DNA from: Verrucomicrobia bacterium UBA2460
GTDB taxonomy: Bacteria; Verrucomicrobiota; Verrucomicrobiia; Methylacidiphilales; Verrucolacustridaceae
Direction: 5' to 3'
Assembly (NCBI GenBank): GCA_002342345.1
Contig: DDPU01000058.1
Span: 4,912-10,152 of the forward strand
DNA length: 5,241 nucleotides
The stretch's first letter is position 1. Each line of letters begins with the position of its first letter. Shown in pieces: positions 1 through 4,846 of the stretch. A program made the translations under genes and the position numbers. The notes under the pieces are model-generated. The model was not told the origin of the DNA and did not search any database. It was given only the letters and a program-made list of their open reading frames with translations.

Positions 1-1580
1 TAGTCCGTCAGGTCGCGGTCCGCGATGACCACCCCCGCTGCGTGGGTCCCGCTTTGCCGAACCATTCCCTCCAGCTGCAGGGCGGATTCGATCACCTCCT
101 TGACCGTCTCCTCCTCCGCCATGCGCTTCAACTCGGGAACCTGCTGGAGCGCGTCCGACAGCTTCGCCCCCGGCACCTTCGGGATCAGGTCGGCGATCCG
201 CGAGGTCTCCCCGAAACTCATTCCCCGGACCCGGCCCACGTCCCGCACCGCCATTTTCGCCCCCATCGTTCCGAAGGTGATGATCTGCGCCACCGCCCGC
301 TCCCCATACTTGTTGCGCACGTAGGCAATCACCTCTTCCCGGCGGTCCGGGCAGAAATCCATGTCAATGTCCGGCGGCGAAATACGCTCGGGGTTGAGGA
401 ACCGCTCAAACAAAAGGCCGTACCGGAGCGGGCACAGGTCGGTGATGCCCAGCACGTAGGAGACCAGGCTGCCCGCCGCGCTGCCCCGGCCGGGCCCAAC
501 CGCGATTCCCTGCCGCTTGGCGTAGTCGATGAAGTCCCAGACGATCAGGAAGTAACTGACGAATCCGGTTTTTTCGATCACCCCCATCTCGAATTCCAGG
601 CGCTCCTGCAGTTCCCGGTCGGTCCCCGCCCTGTCGCCATACCGCTTCCGCAACCCCTCCTGGCAAAGCTTCCGGAAGTACTGCTCCCGCGTCATCCCCG
701 CCGGCACGGGAAAAGCCGGGAATTTGTTGCCCCCCAGATCCAGCTGCAGATCGCACCGCTCCGCGATCGCCGCGGTGTTTTCCAGGGCATCCGGGAATCC
801 GGCAAAAAGGCTCTCCATCTCCGCGGCCGATTTGAGGTAGAACTCCGGCCCGTAGGACTTCATCTTCCGGTCCGGGTCGTTGATCCGGCTGTTCGTGGAA
901 ATGCAGACAAGAATCTCCTGGGTGACGGCGTTTTCCTTGCGGACATAGTGGACGTCGTTGGCCGCCACCAGCGGGGTCTTTGTCTCCTTGCCCAGGCGCC
1001 GGTAAAACTCCCGCACTTTTTCCTCCTCCGGCAGGCCGTGATCATGGATCTCCAGGAAGAAATTTTCCGGCCCGAGAATCTCCCGGTACTCGCCCAGGAT
1101 CCGTTTCGCGTCCGCCTCCCGCCCCTCCAGGAAGGCGGCGGCCACCTCGCCCCGGAGGCAGGCGCTCGTCCCGATCAGCCCCGCCGAATGCGCCGCGAGC
1201 AGCTTGTGGTCGATTCTCGGCTTGTAATAAACACTCTCAAGGTGCGCCGCCGTCACCAGACGGATCAGGTTCCGGTAGCCTTCGGGATTTCTCGCCAGCA
1301 GGAGAAAGTGGTAGTTCGCGTCCTTTCCGCCGGCGGTTGATTTTTTCTCAAAACGGTCCCCGGGGGCCATGTAGACCTCGCACCCGATGATCGGCTTCAC
1401 CCCCGCCTTGTTCGCCGCCTGGTAAAATTCGATGGCCCCGTAAAGATTGCCGTGGTCGGTCAGCGCCAGGGCTGGCTGCTCCTGTTCCTTGGCCCGGGCC
1501 ACCAACTCCGGAATCCGGCAGGCCCCGTCCAACAGGGAATATTCCGAATGGCAGTGCAAATGGACAAAGGGCTTGGCCAC
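1..1580 (-). CDS. dnaE: DNA polymerase III alpha subunit, N-terminal part (partial, 3' end beyond window)
   Basis: Catalytic alpha subunit of the replicative DNA polymerase III holoenzyme, which copies the chromosome at the fork. The reverse complement reads 526 uninterrupted codons with no stop, running off the left edge; full DnaE proteins are about 1,100-1,200 residues, so roughly half is here. Residues 5-19 (FVHLHCHSEYSLLDG) open the PHP domain. Further PHP motifs are TDHG (41-44), GCEVY (66-70), H91, C141, and NDVHY (208-212). The palm follows with GPGRGSAAGS (362-371) and PPDIDMDFC (402-410), carrying two of the three catalytic aspartates (D404, D406); the third lies outside the window. 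I chose the GTG at 1580-1578 because it puts the PHP start at the usual distance from the N-terminus; the next in-frame stop upstream is close (about 1654-1652), with no ATG between. The gene is divergent from rpsU. Family identity is secure; the exact start is not, because no Shine-Dalgarno sequence sits at normal distance from this GTG. Confidence 0.97.
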   Translation of the reverse strand, partial: MAKPFVHLHCHSEYSLLDGACRIPELVARAKEQEQPALALTDHGNLYGAIEFYQAANKAGVKPIIGCEVYMAPGDRFEKKSTAGGKDANYHFLLLARNPEGYRNLIRLVTAAHLESVYYKPRIDHKLLAAHSAGLIGTSACLRGEVAAAFLEGREADAKRILGEYREILGPENFFLEIHDHGLPEEEKVREFYRRLGKETKTPLVAANDVHYVRKENAVTQEILVCISTNSRINDPDRKMKSYGPEFYLKSAAEMESLFAGFPDALENTAAIAERCDLQLDLGGNKFPAFPVPAGMTREQYFRKLCQEGLRKRYGDRAGTDRELQERLEFEMGVIEKTGFVSYFLIVWDFIDYAKRQGIAVGPGRGSAAGSLVSYVLGITDLCPLRYGLLFERFLNPERISPPDIDMDFCPDRREEVIAYVRNKYGERAVAQIITFGTMGAKMAVRDVGRVRGMSFGETSRIADLIPKVPGAKLSDALQQVPELKRMAEEETVKEVIESALQLEGMVRQSGTHAAGVVIADRDLTD

Positions 1581-1627
1581 AACCGGATATTTTGTGCCGG
1601 GAATCAGGCTCCTCCAGTAATTTCGCA

Positions 1628-1676
1628 GGCCTTTTGGATTCGGACGGGAATAACTGGATCAGGGAGGCCCTTTTTT
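1628..1676 (+). promoter_or_regulatory. Candidate stem-loop plus T-tract in the dnaE/rpsU intergenic region
   Basis: On the plus strand GGCCTTTT (1628-1635) can pair with GGGAGGCC (1662-1669): five Watson-Crick pairs and three G-T wobbles. Inside it lies a small hairpin, ATTC (1638-1641) with GAAT (1648-1651). A run of six T begins at 1671, one base after the stem. This is terminator-like reading toward rpsU. It could stop antisense transcripts coming out of dnaE, or act as a leader attenuator if the rpsU promoter lies upstream. It lacks the compact loop of a strong intrinsic terminator, and I judged it by eye only. Confidence 0.25.
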
Positions 1677-1750
1677 CCCCATCCGCAACTTGAACTGGAG
1701 CCAAAATACGCCCTTCCCCGCCTCCACCCTTTTCGATATAACTATCCCCC

Positions 1751-1939
1751 ATGGTTGAAATCAGGCTCAAACGCGGCGAATCGGTCGACAAGGCCCTCCG
1801 CCGTCTGAAAAAGAAGCTCGATCGCGAGGGCATCCTCCGTGATGTCCGCGCCCGCCGCTCCCACGAAAAGCCCAGCGTCAAGCGCCGCCGGAAGATGAAA
1901 GAGCCCAAAATCAACTTTTACGGCAATTTCTCCCTCTAA
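1751..1939 (+). CDS. rpsU: 30S ribosomal protein bS21
   Basis: Small-subunit ribosomal protein that sits near the 3' end of 16S rRNA and helps mRNA engagement at initiation. The 62-residue product matches the family: VEIRLKRGESVDKALRRLKK (2-21), then KLDREGILRDVRARRSHEKP (22-41), then a basic KRRRKMK segment (44-50). The length is slightly short for bS21 (commonly about 60-75). The C-terminus ends in EPKINFYGNFSL rather than the more usual Lys/Arg-rich tail. ATG at 1751 is the only sensible start. It is preceded by a run of C and has no Shine-Dalgarno sequence. A TATAAC at 1737-1742 resembles a -10 box and would give a very short or absent leader, but no convincing -35 accompanies it. It is the first gene of a plus-strand run; the biotin-protein ligase starts 19 nt after its stop. 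Confidence 0.95.
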   Translation: MVEIRLKRGESVDKALRRLKKKLDREGILRDVRARRSHEKPSVKRRRKMKEPKINFYGNFSL

Positions 1940-1942
1940 GAA

Positions 1943-1952
1943 CAGGATTCCC
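1943..1952 (+). repeat. 10-mer CAGGATTCCC, copy 1, 6 nt before the biotin ligase start
   Basis: The same ten bases occur at 2748-2757, again exactly 6 nt before a start codon (trpA). AGGA within the 10-mer could pair with the 16S rRNA 3' end as a weak Shine-Dalgarno sequence, though with a long 11-nt spacer. See the matching finding. Confidence 0.6.
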
Positions 1953-1958
1953 CGGGCG

Positions 1959-2729
1959 GTGGTTGCCGACCCTTTCACCCCGGACCTCGTCGATACCCTT
2001 CTTCCCCGGTCCAACCCTTTCCGGGGGCGGGTTCACGTTGTGGAGCAGGCCGCCTCAACCCAGGACCTTGCCCGCAAATCCGGAACCATCCCCTCCGTCT
2101 GGGCCGCCGCCATCCAAACCGCCGGACGCGGGCGCCAGGGTCATTTCTGGATTTCCGATCGTCCCCATGGACTCTGGTGCTCCCTCCTGCTGGAGCCGGA
2201 CGCCCGGCAACTGCCCCTTCTTTCCATGATGGGATCCCTCGCCGCCGCGGACGCCGTCCGCCGCCTGACCGGCATCGAATCCACCCTCAAATGGCCCAAC
2301 GATCTCCTGCTCCAGGAACGGAAACTCGCGGGATTGCTGGTGGAGACCGTTGCCCGTCCCGGGCGCCTCCCCCTCGCCATCCTCGGTCTTGGCCTCAATC
2401 TCGGCCAGCAGGCCGCGGATTTTCCCCGCGCACTGAAAAACCGCGCCATCTCCCTGCTCCAGGCTTCCGGCCGGCTCATTCCCAGGGCAACGATGCTGGC
2501 GGCTTTTCTCGAAGCGCTGGCCAGCCGCTGGAATCAGGATCCCTCCGCGATGCTCGGGGATTTTCGCGCCGGCTGGCAACAGCTGGGCAATTTCCTCCGC
2601 ATCCGCCAAGGCAACGAGGATTTCGAGGGCGTGGCGGATCAGGTGGATGATTCCGGGCACCTCCATCTCCTTCTGGCCGATGGCTCCCGGAAGGTCTTCG
2701 CCTCCGGCGAGGTGGATTTTCCCGCGTGA
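1959..2729 (+). CDS. birA: Biotin--[acetyl-CoA-carboxylase] ligase, catalytic type without DNA-binding domain
   Basis: Activates biotin with ATP to biotinyl-5'-AMP and transfers it to a lysine on the biotin carboxyl carrier protein of acetyl-CoA carboxylase or related carboxylases, in the cytoplasm. The 256-residue product has the BPL/LplA/LipB catalytic fold signatures in order: STQD (33-36), the nucleotide/biotin loop QTAGRGRQGHFW (53-64), STLKWPNDLLL (108-118), KLAGLLVE (122-129) and GLGLNL (143-148). A short C-terminal beta domain follows (about 212-254, FLRIRQGNEDFEGV through ASGEVDF). There is no N-terminal helix-turn-helix, so this is a monofunctional ligase, not the E. coli-type repressor. 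The start is GTG at 1959; the only in-frame codons back to the rpsU stop contain no ATG, GTG or TTG. The arginine closing the usual GRGRxGR loop is His62 here. It lies between rpsU (19-nt gap) and trpA (34-nt gap), probably in one transcript. The symbol birA is used for the ligase family; no repressor role is implied. Confidence 0.93.
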   Translation: MVADPFTPDLVDTLLPRSNPFRGRVHVVEQAASTQDLARKSGTIPSVWAAAIQTAGRGRQGHFWISDRPHGLWCSLLLEPDARQLPLLSMMGSLAAADAVRRLTGIESTLKWPNDLLLQERKLAGLLVETVARPGRLPLAILGLGLNLGQQAADFPRALKNRAISLLQASGRLIPRATMLAAFLEALASRWNQDPSAMLGDFRAGWQQLGNFLRIRQGNEDFEGVADQVDDSGHLHLLLADGSRKVFASGEVDFPA

Positions 2730-2747
2730 ACCCTCCCGCGGCTCTGG

Positions 2748-2757
2748 CAGGATTCCC
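2748..2757 (+). repeat. 10-mer CAGGATTCCC, copy 2, 6 nt before the trpA start
   Basis: Second copy of the 10-mer at 1943-1952, at the same offset from the downstream start codon. Here it is followed by GGTGGC and then ATG. The shared AGGA may be a weak ribosome binding site. Confidence 0.6.
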
Positions 2758-2763
2758 GGTGGC

Positions 2764-3567
2764 ATGACCACCAACCGCATCGACCGGATGTTCGCCGGCC
2801 TGCGCGCCAAAAACCGCAAGGCCCTCGTCGCCTACCTGGTCGCCGGCGATCCGGATCTGGAATCGACCGCACGGCTCGTCCCCGCCCTCGCGGAGGCGGG
2901 AGCCGATCTTGTCGAGTTGGGCGTGCCCTTTTCCGACCCCCTCGCCGACGGCATCGTCAACCAGCTTGGCTGCCAGCGGGCCCTGGATTCGGGCACCACG
3001 CTCCCCAAGGTCCTGGAACTCGTCGCCCGTTTGCGGAAGGAGAAATGCGATATCCCCTTGGTGCTGTTCACCTACTACAACCCCGTTTTCGCCTACGGCC
3101 GAGAAAAGTTCGAAAAAGACGCGGCCAAGGCCGGCGCTGACGGACTTCTGCTCCTCGACTTGCCCCCCGAGGAGGCGGATCAGGACCTTCCTCCTTCCGC
3201 CGACCTGCGCCGCATCGTCCTCGTGGCCCCCACCACTCCGGAAGCCCGCCTGAAGGAAATCACCCGCCGCGCCTCCGGCTTCATCTACTACGTCTCCCGC
3301 GAGGGGGTCACCGGAATGCAGAAAAGCCTCCCCGCCACGCTTTCCGGGCGGGTCGAGCTTCTCAAAAAAACCACCGCCCTTCCCGTCTGCGTTGGCTTCG
3401 GCATCTCCAACCCCGAGCAGGCCGGACAGGTGGCCCGGCTGGCCGATGGCGTTGTCGTGGGCAGCGCCATCGTGGACCGCATCGGGAAAATCGGCCGGAA
3501 CGCGGGGCTCGCCGCGGAGGTCGCCTCCTTCCTCCGTCCCATCGCCGAGGCCGTCCACTCCCCGTGA
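2764..3567 (+). CDS. trpA: Tryptophan synthase alpha subunit
   Basis: Cleaves indole-3-glycerol phosphate to indole and glyceraldehyde 3-phosphate; indole is channelled to the TrpB subunit, which makes L-tryptophan. The 267-residue product has the usual length and the whole TIM-barrel signature set: LVAGDPDLEST (25-35), the active-site stretch LVELGVPFSDPLADG (49-63) with catalytic Glu51 and Asp62 (E. coli Glu49 and Asp60), TYYNPVF (103-109), LLDLPPEEA (130-138), FIYYVSREGVTG (173-184), GFGIS (211-215) and the phosphate-binding GSAIV (233-237). I chose ATG 2764 because it gives the family N-terminus; the frame stays open further upstream but only over the end of the ligase gene. The residues after ADG are IVNQ rather than the common P-x-I-Q. 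No other trp gene is in the window, so trpA is not in a visible trp operon. Its stop overlaps the ruvX start by 4 nt. Confidence 0.97.
   Translation: MTTNRIDRMFAGLRAKNRKALVAYLVAGDPDLESTARLVPALAEAGADLVELGVPFSDPLADGIVNQLGCQRALDSGTTLPKVLELVARLRKEKCDIPLVLFTYYNPVFAYGREKFEKDAAKAGADGLLLLDLPPEEADQDLPPSADLRRIVLVAPTTPEARLKEITRRASGFIYYVSREGVTGMQKSLPATLSGRVELLKKTTALPVCVGFGISNPEQAGQVARLADGVVVGSAIVDRIGKIGRNAGLAAEVASFLRPIAEAVHSP
3564..3567 (+). other. GTGA stop/start overlap (translational coupling)
   Basis: The trpA stop TGA (3565-3567) overlaps the GTG start of ruvX (3564-3566). Such 4-nt overlaps usually let a terminating ribosome reinitiate on the next gene. That fits the absence of a Shine-Dalgarno sequence for ruvX. 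Confidence 0.85.
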
Positions 3568-3986
3568 GCCGGATCCTGGGCATCGACTTCGGCACCCGCC
3601 GGATCGGCCTGGCCCTCTCCGACCCCACCGGCGCATTAGCCTCCCCGTTACCCTGGCTGGAAAACACCCGGACCCGCGAGGTCGTCGCCAAACTCAACGA
3701 GTTGGTCCAGCTCCATGGCGTGGAATCCATCGTCATCGGTCTGCCCAGAAATATGGATGGCTCCTACGGCCCCTCCGCGGAAAAAGTCCGCCAATTCATC
3801 GCGGAAATGGAAACTCAAATTTCCGCAAAAATTTTCGCCCAGGACGAACGCCTCACCACCCGCCAAGCCAGCCGCGATCTTTCCGGTTTCGGGCTGAACC
3901 AGAAGGAGTTGCGCCAAAAGGTTGATAGCGCCGCAGCGACTCTCATCCTCCAACAATTCCTTGACCGTACCCAATCCAATCCCTAG
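3564..3986 (+). CDS. ruvX: RuvX/YqgF family putative pre-16S rRNA nuclease (Holliday-junction resolvase-like)
   Basis: YqgF-family RNase H-fold nuclease, cytoplasmic, known mainly for maturing the 5' end of 16S rRNA and also described as Holliday-junction resolvase-like. The 140-residue product has normal length and all signatures: RILGIDFGTRRIGLALSD (3-20) with first acidic residue Asp8, SIVIGLPRNMDGSYG (55-69), AQDERLTT (92-99) with Glu95, and VDSAAATLILQQFL (120-133) with Asp121. These three acids match the RNase H-like metal centre. The start is GTG at 3564, inside the trpA stop, giving the standard N-terminus MSRILGIDFG. The 3' third is noticeably richer in A/T than trpA. Stop TAG at 3984-3986; the PagL-like gene starts 9 nt later. 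The link of a 16S rRNA maturation factor with rpsU in the same run is suggestive but not proof of co-regulation. Confidence 0.95.
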   Translation: MSRILGIDFGTRRIGLALSDPTGALASPLPWLENTRTREVVAKLNELVQLHGVESIVIGLPRNMDGSYGPSAEKVRQFIAEMETQISAKIFAQDERLTTRQASRDLSGFGLNQKELRQKVDSAAATLILQQFLDRTQSNP

Positions 3987-3995
3987 TCAAATTCG

Positions 3996-4742
3996 ATGCA
4001 CCTCGGAGGCAAGTTTGAAAGGCAGTCTCGTGCCCTTAGCGGTATTTCCATTTTATTTGCAGGTTTGTTAACAATTTGCCCTGCCCAAGCCGGAGATGGG
4101 GATATCTCCGCATCCACCACGGCTTCAAAAACATCTCCTTCCTCTCAAACCACTAATAGTGATGATCTTGCATCCTATATTTTTGTGGAGGACCGGATCA
4201 CCTTGGAATTCATGACCGGTGCCATGTTCTCGCCTTCCGGGATTGGTCCGGTGGTTCCGGTTTATAATTACCAGCAAAACAACGTTCGCTTGGGCTGGAT
4301 TCTCGACTCCCCCGATGCCTGGGGCCCCCAAGCCGGCATTAATGATCCCCTGCGCGGTTCCTTTGAGGCGATTCTCGAGGCCACCGGTTCCTATGTTTGG
4401 TACAGCTTCGGCACCTACATGGTCGGTGCCACCGCGCTGATTCGCTATAATTTCGTCCAGCCCGATTGGATCGTCGTCCCCTACATTCAGGGCGGTGCCG
4501 GGGTCATCTATACCAACGCCCGGAACTGGTCCGACCAGGACGCCATCGGCGCCAATGTGGAATTTACCCCGCAGTTTGCCGGCGGCCTGAGGTTTCTCTT
4601 GGACAAAAACTGGACCTTCAACATCGAAGGCGCCTTCCAGCACATCTCCAACGCCAACACTTCCGCCCGGAATCAGGGCGTCAATGCCTACGGCGGTTTT
4701 GTCGGTTTCACCTACGTTTTCGACAAAATCTGGAACGACTGA
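3996..4742 (+). CDS. PagL-like outer-membrane lipid A 3-O-deacylase / acyloxyacyl hydrolase family protein
   Basis: Probable outer-membrane beta-barrel of the PagL family, which removes the 3-O-linked acyl chain from lipid A. The 248-residue product starts with a Sec signal peptide: basic n-region (K6, R9, R12), hydrophobic core about 16-28, and predicted signal peptidase I cleavage after AQA (30-32). A Ser/Thr-rich linker (about 38-54) follows, then alternating aromatic/hydrophobic strands with glycine-rich turns. Near the C-terminus is the family hallmark HISNANTSARNQGVN (216-230): the His216-x-Ser218-Asn pattern, with strand YGGFVGFTYVF (232-242) closing the barrel and a six-residue tail. 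The catalytic Glu of P. aeruginosa PagL, 12 residues after the Ser, is Asn230 here. ATG 3996 has no Shine-Dalgarno sequence; a later start would destroy the signal peptide. It lies 9 nt after ruvX. Bases 4021-4200 are about 47% GC by hand count, well below trpA. Family membership is likely; substrate and activity are inferred. Confidence 0.75.
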   Translation: MHLGGKFERQSRALSGISILFAGLLTICPAQAGDGDISASTTASKTSPSSQTTNSDDLASYIFVEDRITLEFMTGAMFSPSGIGPVVPVYNYQQNNVRLGWILDSPDAWGPQAGINDPLRGSFEAILEATGSYVWYSFGTYMVGATALIRYNFVQPDWIVVPYIQGGAGVIYTNARNWSDQDAIGANVEFTPQFAGGLRFLLDKNWTFNIEGAFQHISNANTSARNQGVNAYGGFVGFTYVFDKIWND

Positions 4743-4758
4743 TTATCTCGTTGATGGG

Positions 4759-4797
4759 CCTCTTCGGAGGGGAGTGGCGGCATTCCTCGGCGTTTTT
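4759..4797 (+). terminator. Candidate terminator/attenuator with two competing hairpins between the PagL-like gene and truA
   Basis: CCTC-TTCG-GAGG (4759-4770) is a perfect 4-bp hairpin with a UUCG tetraloop. The same GAGG can instead pair, as GAGGGG (4767-4772), with TTCCTC (4783-4788), four Watson-Crick and two wobble pairs. GGCG and five T (4793-4797) follow. The second hairpin plus T-run looks like a weak intrinsic terminator for the upstream operon. The two structures exclude each other, as in an attenuator. Judged by eye; stems are short. Confidence 0.3.
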
Positions 4798-4846
4798 CCT
4801 CTGGTAAATTCCGACGGGCGATAGGCTGCGGCTCCCTTTTGCCCCC

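Noticed and set aside
42..1340. Long open plus-strand frame of 432 codons across the dnaE region
   Set aside because: It is antisense to a dnaE reading frame with clear PHP and palm motifs, has a low-complexity His/Pro/Arg-rich translation and no family resemblance. Such open antisense frames are usual in GC-rich genes.
1348..1914. Minus-strand frame spanning rpsU, the intergenic region and the dnaE start
   Set aside because: It covers the opposite strand of rpsU and then runs out of frame through the conserved PHP start of dnaE; no domain seen.
1959..2060. Possible DNA-binding domain making the ligase a BirA repressor
   Set aside because: Only about 30 residues precede the catalytic domain, too short for a helix-turn-helix domain.
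2647..2763. Upstream in-frame ATG extending trpA by 39 codons
   Set aside because: The extension overlaps the end of the ligase gene in another frame and has no resemblance to TrpA; the ATG at 2764 gives the family N-terminus.
2055..2819. Minus-strand frame of 254 codons over the biotin ligase
   Set aside because: Shadow of the ligase gene, which has all catalytic motifs on the plus strand.
2476..3636. Long minus-strand frame of 386 codons over trpA
   Set aside because: Antisense to trpA, crosses three real gene boundaries, Gly/Arg/Pro-rich with no recognisable domain.
4071..4092. Lipoprotein signal (Cys28) in the PagL-like protein
   Set aside because: The residue before Cys is Ile, which does not fit a lipobox; AQA just after it is a better signal peptidase I site.
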